A stretch of DNA of 64,000 nucleotides from Hippopus hippopus (GCA_946811185.2 OX328099.1:67708714-67772713), one strand, 5' to 3'. Counted from the stretch's first letter, positions 1-11,192 are shown. Notes: a model not told the origin generated them from the letters alone. Program-made: numbers and translations.

Positions 1-91
1 TATCATATTTCATATATTTTTTTTTTCAGATTTTTAGTAGAGATCTCAAATTCACCAACAACACTATTTTGTTGTTTGAAATTATTGTTTC

Positions 92-191
92 TTAACCCTT
101 CACCATGCAGTCCCAAATTTTAATGACCCTAAAGAGGAAGCCTTTAGAAAACATTATGGGAAAAGGAGAAAATGCTGATAACCATCACATA
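92..191 (+). mobile_element. PBM1 fragment, A arm and half hairpin
   Basis: Starts TTAACCCTTCACC, runs through the A arm into the palindrome, then stops abruptly just past the centre, where a SINE-C-like sequence begins. Confidence 0.75.
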
Positions 192-199
192 ATTTGTCG

Positions 200-412
200 T
201 CCTCGTAAAGAGCAGGGCTCAAGACCTGGAGGTCCCGGGTTAAAGCCTGAATGGCTCCACTGGATTTTTCATCGAAGTGTCCTTGGACAAGACACATCAG
301 CCCCAGCCTACTACTGCTGAAACCCAAGACATGCATGACTTTTTGAGCTGTTCATGCGGTATGACTGAAATAACATTGAAAGCAGCGTTAAACAACATTC
401 CATCAAACAATG
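200..412 (+). mobile_element. SINE family C copy, degenerate
   Basis: Matches the minus strand of 63545-63760 and, in its 3' part, of 8180-8299: a tRNA-like head, a middle with TCCTTGGACAAGACAC, and a tail containing TGACTGAAATAACATTGAAA followed by a GCGTTAAAC motif. The tail is the one also found in SINE family A. Confidence 0.6.
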
Positions 413-960
413 GATTGTTGCATCAACTTTAAGAAACTTTGGATAACTGAGGTGGTTTTTGGAGACCATGCAGATCAAGATCAGGCTACAAAGTATCAGT
501 TGTCTAACATTGGATCTAAATTGTTCCAAATATCCTTGGAGAAATTCTGGCCAGGGTAGCTTAGACTAAAGTTTAGGATTTAAAGCTGCCTTAAACCAGA
601 TTTTGACCATGAAAATTTTTAATAAAATTTGATATTTGGTAAGTTATGATGTAAATTTGTATTATTATTGACTATAATACCAGAAAAAAATCCATCCATT
701 CATTCACTGGTGGGGGGGGGGATTCACAGCGGTAACTAATGAATTATCAGTTTTTTTGCTAATTAATTTATTATCAGTTTTTGTATTGAAAATATTTTTC
801 TACTAAAAATTGATGAAACCCAATTGGGTTTTGTAGAGCTTTAAAAACATTGAGGGGAAAAGTTCACTTACATGACTCTTAGCAACAAAATTACACAAAC
901 ACAAACTTTAGACATGGACATTTGGCAAGGCTACAGCTGTTCAATGGGTCATCTATGCCA
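412..960. other. No gene or clear repeat recognised
   Basis: AT-rich sequence with a G9 run near 712-720. A possible degenerate PBM1 B-arm end, with GGTCTAAAATT, abuts the LINE tail at about 970-998. Confidence 0.4.
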
Positions 961-997
961 AAACAAATAAAACTGGTCTAAAATTTGTTGAGTGGTA

Positions 998-3185
998 CAG
1001 AACTGAACAGAACAGAACATTTTATTGATTTAACCTGTACAGGTTATCATCACATATTATATTTATAATCATCAAACTACATTACGTGAATCATGCCCTA
1101 GACAGAAAAAAATCTAATATGATAAGCATACTATCGTATAGAAGAGAAAAAAGAATATGGAAACTGAATAGAAATTAGTTATAAAGGTGTAAATTGCACT
1201 ACTAGTAAAACTGGTACCATATAATACAGAATTTGAGATGAAAACAAATTAGGTACCAGTTAGTTCATTACGTAATGAAAAAGCCTCATATATATAATGA
1301 CCTAGCTTCTTTATTATAACTGGGTTTTTGGAATTTAACAACTCGACAAATTTGTACATGCTGGGTCTAACATGGTAATATTTTTTAATGTATTTCTTTC
1401 TTAGATGCAGGTAGATCGGACATATCAAAACGAAATGAAATTCGTCCTCTATGTCCGCCCTAGTGCATAAATTACAAACTCGTTCATGTCTATCAAGTCT
1501 ATTGCTACCATGGCGACCAGTTTCGATACTTAGACGATGGGATGAAAGACGTAGCTTAGATAAAACAATTCTATATTTTTTTGGAAGGAGATCTAAATAT
1601 GATTCAAAACTGACCGTAGATTTAAAAAACTTATAAGAGCACATCGAGCTTTGCAATACTATTTCGTTACACCATGTCTGTTTGAAAACATCAATAGCTC
1701 GACTTTTAAATAAAACATGAAAGGTTTTCAAATTGACAGTATACGGATCATAAAAAACGTGAGAAAAACAGTAATTGTCAAGTAATGTCTTTACATTTGA
1801 CAACCAATTCCTTTTATTGGTTGAAGTACATTCATTAAACATAAGGTTATAGACAGCCTTAATAATTGAATTATTACTTAGTAATAATTTGCACCAATAC
1901 TTTATGATTCTTCCGTATCTATTTATACTTAAAGGATAGCGTCCCAACTCCCCATATACGCCTAGAGTACTGGTTGATCCCTTAACATTTAGAATGCGCT
2001 TGCAAAAATTTAAATGTACTTTTTCGATGTCGTTGAACGTACCATAGCCCCAAACCTCGCTCGAATAGTGTAAAATCGAACCAACAAAAGCATCGAATAA
2101 TTGAAGTTGAACTGAAACTTGTATATCGTATTTATTAATGTTACTTAAAAGGGTATTCAATGCTTTATACGACTTTCCAACTATAGTCTCCTGATTTTCC
2201 CTAAAAGAACCAGTGTAATTAAAAACTGTACCAAGATAATTAAACTTGTCAACGACAGCAAGAATATCTTGGCCAAAATGCCATTGTTCATCAGCGCGTA
2301 AACCCCCCCTTTTGCGAAAAACCATAACTTTTGTCTTTTCAGTATTTACAGAAAGCCCCCATCGATCGCAATAAACATTCAGTAGATCCAGCCTGCGTTG
2401 AAGATCATTTGGAGAATTGCCAAAAATAACCATGTCGTCCGCAAAAAGAAGTATTACTAACAAAATATCATCTAAACTGGAGCCACATTCAGTATCATCT
2501 CTCAAAAAGGTTTCTATATCATCAAGAAATAAAGAAAATAAAACAGGGGAGATAACCTCTCCTTGTTTCAATCCAACGATGCAGTCAAAGAAATCTGAGT
2601 AGGAGTTATTCCCCTTTATACAAGTTTTTACTATGCTGTACATATTTTTTATGATGCGTAACATTTTTCCATCTATACCTAATCTAAACAGTTTGTACCA
2701 AAGATTACAATGATTAATGCTATCAAACGCCTTTTTCAAATCGATAAAGGCACAGTATAGCCGTCCTTTATCGTTCAGAACTTTATTAACTACTGCATTT
2801 AAAATGAAAATTGCATCTATTGTTGATCTGCCAGCCCTAAATCCAAATTGTGCATCACTTAGTACATTATTATTTTTAATCCATTCATCTAACCTTTTGT
2901 TGATGACTCCAGTAAATATTTTAGAAAAGCAGCTAACAAGTGTAATTCCTCTATAGTTTTTGACGTCATTTGGATCGTTCTTTTTAAAGATGGGAACCAA
3001 AACACCTTTGGTCCAAAGCTCCGGAAAATGGCCACTATCTAAAATAGCATTAAATATATCAACTAAATGTGAGCCTAAGATATCAAAGGATTCGATAAAA
3101 TATTCATTCAAAAGGTTATCTCCTGCGACAGATTTATTTCTCTTCTCTACAGAGTTAACTCGTTTGCAGATGACAAGAGTAGTAG
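998..3185 (-). mobile_element. 5'-truncated non-LTR retrotransposon (LINE)
   Basis: The minus strand holds the 3' part of a LINE: a reverse transcriptase with a C-terminal zinc finger, a short 3' UTR and a tail. The 3' end on the + strand reads through a short tandem run of CAGAA/GAACA units (about 998-1018), next to an AATAAA read on the minus strand (about 1022-1030). Short tandem tails in place of poly(A) are known for several LINE clades. The apurinic endonuclease domain expected upstream of the RT is absent, so the copy is 5'-truncated, as is common for target-primed insertions. The upstream junction at about 3185 runs directly into a PBM1 copy. I do not assign a clade. Confidence 0.85.
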
Positions 3186-3327
3186 AGTCTTTATCCAAAA
3201 TGAAAGCGTTGGCATGACAATTGAGCCAGCCTAAAATCATAGGATTTGTCCCAGAAAGTGAAGGAAGTTTTGTGGAAAAATGGAAAAAAATCCTGGTAAC
3301 CAGCATTTTTTTTTTTCCATTTCCCAT
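1249..3327 (-). CDS. LINE reverse transcriptase ORF, N-terminus derived from a MITE
   Basis: The ORF has 692 codons with no internal stop. It shows RNA-directed DNA polymerase motifs in order: NYRGITL (about residue 124), QFGFRAGRST (160), AFIDLKKAFD with catalytic D196, GLKQGEVISPVLF (252), LLFADD with catalytic D297-D298, and a YLG motif at 364. A CX2CX9HX4C zinc finger follows near residues 618-636. In a complete LINE this protein primes reverse transcription at the nicked target site. The first 47 or so residues are not LINE: they read through the arms and central palindrome of a PBM1 copy (residues 1-20 cover the hairpin). The annotated ATG is therefore an accident of insertion. The RT part looks unbroken, but without the endonuclease domain it is unlikely to move on its own. 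Confidence 0.85.
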   Translation of the reverse strand: MGNGKKKMLVTRIFFHFSTKLPSLSGTNPMILGWLNCHANAFILDKDSTTLVICKRVNSVEKRNKSVAGDNLLNEYFIESFDILGSHLVDIFNAILDSGHFPELWTKGVLVPIFKKNDPNDVKNYRGITLVSCFSKIFTGVINKRLDEWIKNNNVLSDAQFGFRAGRSTIDAIFILNAVVNKVLNDKGRLYCAFIDLKKAFDSINHCNLWYKLFRLGIDGKMLRIIKNMYSIVKTCIKGNNSYSDFFDCIVGLKQGEVISPVLFSLFLDDIETFLRDDTECGSSLDDILLVILLFADDMVIFGNSPNDLQRRLDLLNVYCDRWGLSVNTEKTKVMVFRKRGGLRADEQWHFGQDILAVVDKFNYLGTVFNYTGSFRENQETIVGKSYKALNTLLSNINKYDIQVSVQLQLFDAFVGSILHYSSEVWGYGTFNDIEKVHLNFCKRILNVKGSTSTLGVYGELGRYPLSINRYGRIIKYWCKLLLSNNSIIKAVYNLMFNECTSTNKRNWLSNVKTLLDNYCFSHVFYDPYTVNLKTFHVLFKSRAIDVFKQTWCNEIVLQSSMCSYKFFKSTVSFESYLDLLPKKYRIVLSKLRLSSHRLSIETGRHGSNRLDRHERVCNLCTRADIEDEFHFVLICPIYLHLRKKYIKKYYHVRPSMYKFVELLNSKNPVIIKKLGHYIYEAFSLRNELTGT

Positions 3328-3394
3328 CTATCTTTTGAAAGGTCTGCCTTCTCAAGGTATTTCAGACAGTTTGGATAGTTTGATAAAGGGCTAG
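3185..3394 (-). mobile_element. PBM1 copy joined to the LINE 5' end
   Basis: Degenerate copy with B arm on the left, centre CTGGTAACCAG near 3292, and A arm ending in GATAAAGGG near 3392. The outer part of the B arm is missing at the LINE junction. The hairpin arm contains a long T run. Confidence 0.65.
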
Positions 3395-3395
3395 C

Positions 3396-4340
3396 ATAGT
3401 CCATAAAAACATAATATTGATTGTTAATGACAGGAGTCTGCTTTTCAATAGTAAAGACATAAAGAATTTTTTTTAACCCTTAGTGCACCAAATATATACA
3501 GATACATAAAAAATATTTTTCTGTCTGAAAAAAATATGTGTCTACCAAATGACAAAATTTCAGACTTTCCCAAAGTGACTGCTGACCACAAATAAAACAT
3601 GGCTTAACATAATGTCCCTTTCTGACTCTCCAATCAACCCTACCCAGTTTTTGTGGCATTTGTCGAAGACAATGCCACTATGAGATCAATAATAAATGTT
3701 CAATATTGAATTTTGAAGACCATGTATGGTATTTTGTCCAAACCCAATTAAACTCAATTTTTCAAGACAAATGAGTTTTTCAATAGCACTCAGATATATA
3801 ATTGGAAATGGCGTATTGAAATAAACTGCAACAGGCTATCGATCGTGGAAATACTTCTTTTTGAGTAAAAATAGCTTCACCTCTTCATCGCCTTCTATTG
3901 GCGCAATGATATGCACAAAATTTGTCTTCTGACCGCTTTGCTTCTGGGGTTGTTCGTTCCAAAACCAGTTCGTCCCTGGGATTGTTCGTCCCATGATTGC
4001 ACGCTAGTCATTTGATTGTGCATGAATATTTACAGGAAGAAAACTTTGTTGTAATGTTGGGAATTAGGTCCTGACGGCCAAAGATATCTCAAAATCATAG
4101 TATTCAGGTATAAACTTAATTGAATTCAATATATTTACATGGCTTCTCTCTCTACCCATCGTGCATCCTTCCGTCAAGGGACGTTAATCCTGACTCCTCT
4201 TGAAAGATCAAAGGGAGACCACCAATACACAAATAATGCAAACAAAGGCACCAGTAATCTCCCTTTAACCAAAGAGACGTATTAATTTGCTTAGGAGGTT
4301 GATTTTCAAGTTAATATTTAAATAATATTTCTCTTTTTTT
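3396..4340. other. Gene-free stretch, nothing recognised
   Basis: AT-rich, no convincing open frame or PBM1 copy. Confidence 0.4.
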
Positions 4341-4342
4341 TT

Positions 4343-5672
4343 TTTAGCTCACCTGAGCATGAAGTGCTAAGGTGAGGTATTGTGATCAGTCATTGTCCGG
4401 CGTCCATCTGTCCGTCTGTCCACAATTCCTTTAAACATCTTCTCCTAAACTGCTGGGCCAATCTTGGTGAAATTTGGCAGGGATGTTCCTTGGGTGAAGC
4501 TCTACCAAAGTTGTTCAAGAGATTGAATTCCACCCTTAACTCTGGTTGCTATGGCAACAGAAAGGAAAAAAATAGCAAAATCTTTGAAAATCTTCTTCTC
4601 TGACATTAGAAGGCGTAGAGCTTTGACATTTGGTATGTAGCATCTCGTAGTGGACCTCTACCAAGTTTGTTCATATGATGCCCCTGGGGTTAAAACTGGT
4701 CCCTCCCCGGGGGTCACAAGTTCGAACATAGGAACAACAAAAGAAAACTTTAAAATTCTTCTTCTCTGAAACTGGAAGGCATGGAGCTGTGATATTTGGC
4801 ATCTAGCATCTCCTAGTGGACCTCTACCAAGTTTGTTCATATGATGCCCCTGGGGTCAAAACTGGCCCCGCCCCAGGGATCACAATTTCGAACATAGGAA
4901 CAAAGAAGGAAAACTTTAAAATTCTTCTTCCCTAAAACTGGAAGGTGTGGAGCTTTGATATTTGGTATGTAGCAATTCCTAGTGGACCTCTACCAAGTTT
5001 GTTCAATGATGCCGCTGGGGTCAAAACTGGCCCTGCCCCGGGGGTCACAAGTTCGAACAAAGGAACAAAGAAGGAAAACTTTAAAATTCTTCTTTTCTAA
5101 AACTGGAAAGCATAGAGCTTTGTTATTTGGTATGTAGTGAACCTGTTCTAAGTTTGTTAGCCCACCTGAGCACAACGTGTTCAGTCAGTTCAAAATTGGG
5201 TCACCTGGGGTCATAAACTAGGTCTCAAGGTTAAATTAAACTAATACTTTGTGGGCACTCTAGAGGCCATATTTTTTGCTCAATTGACTTGAAAATTGGT
5301 CAGAATGTTTGTCTTGATGAAATATTGGGTGAGTTTGGAATTGGGTCACCTGGGGTCATGAACTAGGTCACTTGGTCAAATTTAAGAAATACCTTGTGGG
5401 CACTTTAGAGGCCACATTTATTGCTGAATTAACTTGAAAACTGTTCAGAATGTTTGTCTTGATAAATGTTTTGACGAGTTCTAAATTTGGTCACATCGGG
5501 TGCTAAATTAGGTCATTAGGTCAACTTCAGGAAATTCCTTGTGGATGCTCCAGAGGCCACATTTTAAGCTCAATTGACCAGACAATTGGTCAGAAATTGA
5601 ATTACGCACGTGGAGTGAATTTCGCCTATTGACTCAGGTGAGCGATCCAGGGCCATCATGGCCCTCCTGTTT
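4343..5672 (-). mobile_element. HLE2 element, 1.3 kb, two internal tandem arrays
   Basis: On the minus strand the element opens with a GGGCC/GGCCC inverted repeat, then GCTCACCTGAG. It closes with CTCAGGTGAGCTAAAAA, so the subterminal motif is inverted at the two ends. Inside are about three and a half units of a 166-bp repeat (about 4600-5160 on +) and about three units of a 145-bp repeat (about 5170-5620). These are the same unit types as in the 3 kb copy at 23229-26224. No transposase is present. Helentron-like non-autonomous assignment is inferred from the terminal layout only. Confidence 0.7.
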
Positions 5673-5839
5673 TCAAATTATTAATTCTACACAGTGGCTT
5701 CCTTGACAAATGCCACATCAGCGTTCTCAACGCTTTGATTTCCTAAGTGAAGATAAATCAGCTAAAATGAACTTACATACACAAATGATTTAAAACAACC
5801 AAAAAACAGGTAAGCTTGTCATTACCGGTATTTGTAATC

Positions 5840-5965
5840 ATGTTCTTGTGTCTTTGAAATTCAAAAAAAGGAGAATGTCATGCAATGCTCTGGTCTTTCA
5901 ACGTGTTTTCTACACTACGTAAAGTTGTAACAAGTGTACGATGTTGTCTGAATCATTTGTACAGG
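5840..5965 (+). repeat. Dispersed repeat, inverted partner at 51480-51608
   Basis: The stretch with GAATGTCATGCAATGCTCTG and TTTCAACGTGTTTTCTACAC recurs in reverse complement at 51480-51608. The identity covers about 120 bp, so this is an unnamed interspersed repeat. Confidence 0.6.
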
Positions 5966-6166
5966 GACTTGTGGAAATTGAAAGCATTTGCTGACAACAA
6001 ATCAACTATGTGTCAAATAATGGTTTTTGTCTATACTAGGGTAGAAAACCATGGTTGCAAAAGGAGAAAATATTGGTTGCCAGCACTTTCTTTTTTTACC
6101 ATCATGTTTTCAAAAGCTTTTTTTCCTTAAGTCGTTAACAATCCAGAGTGTGTGGTTCAGGGTTAA
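5965..6166 (-). mobile_element. PBM1 copy, left end lost
   Basis: B arm lacks its outer 30 bp. The centre is GGTTGCC and the right border is a clean AGGGTTAA. A second hairpin fragment follows at about 6190-6235. Confidence 0.75.
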
Positions 6167-6421
6167 ATTATGTAATTCGTCCCTAAAAAAAAAAGCAAAC
6201 ATTGTGGGAAAAGGAAAAGTAGAGTTTCATTGGGCAGGGCATTGTAGACCCCTAGTTGGGTCATGATAAAACTGTCGAAAAGCATCATTGACACAGAGGA
6301 TACACATTTTCAGTCTGTTTCCACCATTATATAAGTTCAATACAGCTGAAAATGATATAAAAGATCATTCAAATAAATTCACTCAACTAGATGATCATCT
6401 TTTTTTAACTGTCATCTACAC

Positions 6422-6652
6422 TTAACTCTTTACCAAACAACAAAAATTTAGTCAAGTCCAAATTGACACAATTTCCAGACAAAACTGTAGATGTGGCACA
6501 AGTAATGAGATTTGTACAAGTAAAAGTTTGGATGTCATTGTGCGAAAAGGAGAAAGTGCCCATTACCAGCATTTTCTCTTTTTCCCTCAACGTTTTCAAA
6601 AGCTTTCTTTCTTAGGGTCGTTAAAATTTGGGATTGTTTGATAAAGGGTTAA
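6422..6652 (-). mobile_element. PBM1 copy, full length
   Basis: Both TTAA borders are present (6422 and 6649). The palindrome is diverged on its right arm. Confidence 0.85.
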
Positions 6653-6675
6653 ATATCAAATACTCATATCACTTT

Positions 6676-6800
6676 TAAACCTTTACAAAAACATTTCTGC
6701 AATCTAACTATCCTAAAGCAGAAACCTTTTAAAAATATTAAGGGAGAAGGAGAAAATACTGGTAACTATAGTATTTACTCATTTTTCCACAGTATTTTCA
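6676..6800 (+). mobile_element. PBM1 copy, degenerate and right-truncated
   Basis: Recognisable A arm (ACCTTTACAAAAA) and hairpin with centre GGTAACT; the B arm is lost. Confidence 0.45.
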
Positions 6801-6829
6801 ACTATCATGATTATTGGATTGAAAATGCT

Positions 6830-7180
6830 GCCCCTGAAGTGTATGTACGATTTTTCTAAGGCCTGACCCAGTGACCTACTTTTTTTTATCTGACTAGACT
6901 GGTTTCTGAACTGGTCTGACATATTATTAGGATGAATATTCTATCCAATTTTTATGAGTTTTGGACTATGAATGTGGCCTCTAGAGCATACACAAGGTTT
7001 TTCAAAGGTGACCTACTTTTTGACCTGATATAACCAATTTTCACAGTCATACTGTATATTATCAAGACAAACATTTTGTCCAAGTTTTCATAAGAATTGA
7101 ACTGAAAATGTAGCCTCTAGAGCGCACACAAGGTAAAAGTTGACAATGGACACAGCACAGTCACAAACACTCGCTTTGAG
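6830..7180 (-). repeat. HLE2-like tandem units, remnant
   Basis: Contains GACCTACTTTTTGACCTG, ATCAAGACAAAC and GTGGCCTCTAGAGC motifs typical of the 145-bp units at 23300-24560, followed by TTTGAGCACTTTGTGCTCA. This is probably a decayed HLE2 copy. Confidence 0.5.
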
Positions 7181-7540
7181 CACTTTGTGCTCAATTGTGC
7201 TAAAAAAATGCTGAATAACTAGCAATTTTCCCCTCTTCCCCACATTTTTTGAAAAATCATTCTTCCGAATTACATGATTGTATGGATAAAAGTTTAGTGC
7301 ATACTTAAATTAATAATGAATCTTTCAAACTTCCCACATATAAATTTCTTTGTGGGAGTTTATTACAAGTTTCACATCTGTTACTTTCCACAAATAAATA
7401 ATGTATTTTTGCGGTTAGAAAAAGAGCGAGCATCATCCAGATGAAAAGTACAAAATGCTATTTTAGAGGCACACCAGTGTGTTTCTACAATTAGAAATTA
7501 CAAGCACTTATGTACGGTGGGTATGTGCTTTACCTCTTTA

Positions 7541-7736
7541 CCAACCAACAAAATTTTTGACATGCCCAAATTAAAAGCGTAGGTAGACAGTAATTTAAAG
7601 GTAACTAAAATGATTGGATTTGTCTTAAAAGGGATAGAAAACACTGTGGGAAAAGGAGTAAATACTCCCTCAGTGTTTTCAAAAGGCTTTTTTCATCAGG
7701 ATTACTAAAACCTGGGATTGTTAGGTTAAGGGTTGA
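7541..7736 (-). mobile_element. PBM1 copy with collapsed hairpin
   Basis: Both arms are present, but the central palindrome is shortened: GGAGTAAATACTCC now forms the middle. This is consistent with deletion inside a foldback. Confidence 0.75.
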
Positions 7737-7831
7737 CTTATTACACCAGAATTTACCATAAGTTTTTAAGCTGGTTAACCCATTACCAAACAATACAATG
7801 TTTTAACAACCCTGAGGAGGAAAGCTTTTGA

Positions 7832-8867
7832 AACAAGAGGGCCATGATGGCCCTGTATCGCTCCACTGGCTAATATGTAAAATCCCTACATGCCAAACAG
7901 TACAATACTTGGCCAATTGGTTTTGAACATAAGACCCCTGAGACAGGACTAAAATTGGTAGCCCTAGTTCTTATGGCTAGTAACAAGAAGATTTCTAAAG
8001 ATTTCACTATATAAGCCCATGTAAAACTTTTGACCCCTGGGTATGAATCAAATTCGACCCTAGGGCTATAATTTGCGCACCCTGGTAGAGGCCCACTAGA
8101 TAAAGCTACATGTGAAATTTGGTAGCCCTAGGCTTATGACTAAGTACATGGAGATTTCTAAAGTTTTCTCTATATAAGCTTTTCTTTGTTTGAATGGTGT
8201 TTTACGCCGCTTTCAACATTATTTCAGTCATATCACGGCAACAGCTCACATATTCATGTTTTCCTGGGTTTAACCAGTACTAGGCTGGGGCTCTGAGTCT
8301 ATATAAGCCCATGTAAAACTTGTGACCCCCAGGGTGGGATCAAATTTGACCTTAGGGCTATAATTTGGGCTATAATTTGGGCACTCTTGGTACAGACCCA
8401 CTAGATAAAGCCACATGCAAAATTTGGTAACCCTAGGCCTTATGGCTAGGTACAGGAAGATTTCTAAAGTTTTCTCTATATAAGCCCATGTAAAACTTGT
8501 GACCCCCGGGGCGGGATCAAATTTGACCCCAGGGCTATAATTTGAAGAAATTTGATAGAGGCCTACTAGATAAAGCTACATGCCAAATTTGGTAGCCCTA
8601 GGCCTTATGGTTTCAGACAAAAAGATTTTCAAAGATTTCCAATATTTTTAAGTTTTGTTGCCATGGAAACCAGAGTTTTTGAAGGAATCAAATTCTTTCA
8701 AGAAATTCTGAAGAGGACCATGGCAGGATCATTTCTGTGAAGTTTCATCAAAATTGGATGGGTAGTTTCAGAGAAGAAGATGTTTAAAATAAAAGTTAAC
8801 GCACGTACGGACGCACGATGGACACCGGGCCATGACATAAGCCCTCTGGTCTTCGGCCAGTGGAGCT
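7832..8867 (+). mobile_element. HLE1 element nested in PBM1
   Basis: The 5' end reads AACAAGAGGGCCATGATGG, an inverted repeat, followed by ATCGCTCCACTGGC. The 3' end has a CTGG/CCAG hairpin with a TTCG core followed by GTGGAGCTAAAA. The subterminal GCTCCACTGGC at the left is inverted at the right. The interior holds about three to four units of 170 bp (anchors with AGATAAAGC at about 8096, 8400 and 8568). A 5'-truncated SINE has inserted inside. Confidence 0.75.
8180..8299 (-). mobile_element. SINE family C, 5'-truncated, nested in HLE1
   Basis: A perfect 9-bp target duplication TATATAAGC flanks it (8171-8179 and 8300-8308). The minus strand ends in the shared tail with AATAATGTTGAAAGCGGCG. 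This gives a three-level nest: SINE in HLE1 in PBM1. Confidence 0.8.
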
Positions 8868-9014
8868 AAAAATTGTGACAAAAGGAGAAAATGCTGGTAA
8901 TCAGCATTTTCTTCTTTTTTCACAATTTTTCTATTCTTTCATATTCAATCAGCAGCATTCATTTTGTCCTCTGCAAATGTTTTAAATATCTAAACTTTTG
9001 TTCCTTGACCAGCC

Positions 9015-9290
9015 TGAATAACTAAAGTGATAGAGCCTAGGACCTGTGAATGTCAAATCTCAGGTCATGTGAGGGTGCGGGTTCCGGCCCCATGGATGGT
9101 GATCTTAGTTTACTTACAGTTCTTTCAGATGTTAAACCAGGGTCCTGTGTGACACTACTATACACGGAGCATGTTAAAGAACCAGGCATAACTTAAAATG
9201 GGTTTTGGCCTATATCCCATAACTAACAGCCTTTAAAGGGTGTTGCCCATATGGGCAACCAGTGGCAACAACAAATAAATGAAAAATCAA
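9015..9290 (+). mobile_element. SINE family B copy
   Basis: tRNA-like B box (GGGTTCCGGCCCC near 9079), then a body with GCATGTTAAAGAACCAGGC and GGGTGTTGCCCATATGGGC. The tail is A-rich and ends AAAAATCAAT. Partners at 11323-11580 (+) and 20338-20892 (-). Confidence 0.65.
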
Positions 9291-9359
9291 TTAGGCAGTC
9301 TACTGCAAGACAAAAGAAGTCTGCAGAAGGCTGGCTGTGAACTCTCACTTTAACAATCT

Positions 9360-9585
9360 TTAACCCTTTCCCAAACAACAAATTTAGGCTTTCACATTCA
9401 ACACATCTGCAGTTAGGAAATCAATGTTAGTACAAATGAGCTTTTAAGCTCCCAGATACATTTGAAAACATCATGGTTAAAGGAGAAAATGCTTGTTACC
9501 ACCATTTTCTCCTTTTACTACAATGTTTTCAAAAGCGGTCCTTTCCAGGGTTGTAAAATTCCAAGACTGTTTAGTAAAGGAATAA
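9360..9585 (-). mobile_element. PBM1 copy
   Basis: Left TTAA intact; the right end reads GTAAAGGAATAA. The B arm is diverged. Confidence 0.8.
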
Positions 9586-9589
9586 ATAT

Positions 9590-10290
9590 TTCAGAAAAAT
9601 ACCTTAGAATTCTGCCTTGAAGTGCCAAACCACTGCAACAGAGATATCACAGTTAAAAGGCCATTTTGATCATACCTTTTATCCCAGAAGACATATCAGA
9701 CAGTTCAGATTCAAGATCTGGGGCCAGTTGCACAAAAAACTTAAGTCTCTTATTTTGCTTAAATCTACAAACAGACTAATTTTCAACTCAGCAAAATAAT
9801 GGATTTACTCTATTAACTGAGTTAAGTGCATTTAATTTGCCAAGCTGAGTCTGAAATGTGTCAACTCAGGATATGGGAATGTTATGTAAGTCTGTTAATG
9901 TTAGTGAAATGCAATAACCAACTCCACACAAATCAGGAGATCAGTACATCAGTAGATTTGGGCACAATAAGAGACCTAAGTTTTTTTGTGAAACCAGTCC
10001 AGATTACAGTTTCTGTTCATTCTGATCTCACTGGAAAACAAGAAAAATCTAGAAAAAGGATAGATAGCATAAATTTGCCTGCAAATAGGCAGGGGCCCTT
10101 AGAATAAACATGTGTAATTTTTGACCAATTACAAATTTCTCTTTATTCATTTTTTACTGGTACCAAAAAGTAGATCAAAAGCCAGCGCATTTAGCTACAC
10201 TGAACAAAATCTCCAGTTTTAGAACAGTATTTGTGCTGCTAATGCCACTGATACTTTATCTGAAGCCAGAGACTAGGACAGATGGTTACT
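9590..10290. other. Gene-free stretch
   Basis: Contains GGGGCCAGTTGCACAAA near 9720, reminiscent of short palindromic repeats, but no partner is resolved. The 93-codon frame at 9826-10107 has no recognisable domain and I do not call it. Confidence 0.35.
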
Positions 10291-10292
10291 CT

Positions 10293-10520
10293 TTAACTCT
10301 TTACCAAACAACAAAATTCTAGACTAGTCCAAATTGAAAGCATTTTCAGACGAAAAAATAAATGGGAATCAAAAATATAATTTGATTTGGTAAGCGTCGA
10401 AAACATTGTGGGAAAAGGAGAAAATGCTGGTTACCAGCATTTTCTCCTTATCCCACAATGTTTTCGAAAGCTTTCCTTCTCAGGGTCGTTAAAAGTTGGG
10501 ATTGTGTGGTAAAGGGTTAA
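10293..10520 (-). mobile_element. PBM1 reference copy, first of a four-copy chain
   Basis: The clearest full-length copy. B arm 10293-10397, near-perfect palindrome 10398-10466 (two 33-34 nt arms around a GGTTACC centre), A arm 10467-10520. Both borders are TTAA. The ends share about 14 bp of imperfect inverted repeat (CYCTTTACCAAACAA). No ORF of its own. TTAA duplications and CCCT ends are known for piggyBac; PBM1 would need that transposase in trans. The next copy begins at the same TTAA. Confidence 0.9.
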
Positions 10521-10724
10521 CTGACTCAAAATTTCAGACATGTCCAAGGTGAAAGACTTACCAGATGACAGTTTAACTGTCTATAATAGTGAATTCATTC
10601 CAGAAAGGGTGGAAAAAGGAGAAAATGCTGTTTTTTATCAGTGTTGTCTCCTTTTCTAACAATGATTTAAAAAAACATCTTTGTCCCGGTTGTTAAAGCA
10701 CAGGATACCTTGACTCAAGGTTAA
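10517..10724 (-). mobile_element. PBM1 copy, chain member
   Basis: Shares border TTAA 10517-10520 with its left neighbour and 10721-10724 with its right. Terminal CTCTTTACC is lost on the left. Confidence 0.75.
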
Positions 10725-10951
10725 ACCTTTACCGCACAATCCCGAGTTTTAACCACCCTGAGAAATATAAGGCTTTTGAGAACATTATGAGAGAAAGAGA
10801 TAATGCTGGTACCCAACATTTTCTCCTTTTCCCACAATATTTTCTACCCTCTCAAACAAAATTCGTATTATTTGAGCCACACTGAAATTTTCGTCTGTAA
10901 ATCCTGTCAATTTGGACGGGTTTAAGGTCTTGTCATGTGGTAAAGGGTTAA
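10721..10951 (+). mobile_element. PBM1 copy, chain member
   Basis: Opposite orientation to its neighbours. Centre GGTACCC; right border GGTAAAGGGTTAA. Confidence 0.85.
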
Positions 10952-10962
10952 GAAAACATTCC

Positions 10963-11192
10963 TTAACCCTTTACCAGGCAACAAATTTTTGGACTGGACC
11001 AAATTGAAAGCATTTACAGACAACAAATTCTAAGTTTGCTAAAAGGATGATTTCTGACTTTGCTAAATTGAAAAACATTGTGGGAAAAGGAGAAAATGTT
11101 GGTAACCAGCATTTTCTCCTTTTCCTACAATGTTTTCAAAAGCCTTGTCTTTCAGGGTCGTTAAAACTTGGGATTGTGTGGAAAAGGGTTAA
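10963..11192 (-). mobile_element. PBM1 copy, chain member
   Basis: Separated from the previous copy by only about 11 bp. Both TTAA borders present. Confidence 0.88.

Larger units (their letters stand above)
7775..9011 (+). mobile_element. PBM1 copy split by an HLE1 insertion
   Basis: A arm at 7775-7831; hairpin and B arm resume at about 8868 (ATTGTGACAAAAGG). Removing the inserted element restores the family sequence through the A run of the hairpin arm, which fixes the ends of the inserted element to within a few bases. Confidence 0.8.

Noticed and set aside
1451..3217. Plus-strand frames opposite the LINE
   Set aside because: Shadows of the reverse transcriptase ORF with no independent features.
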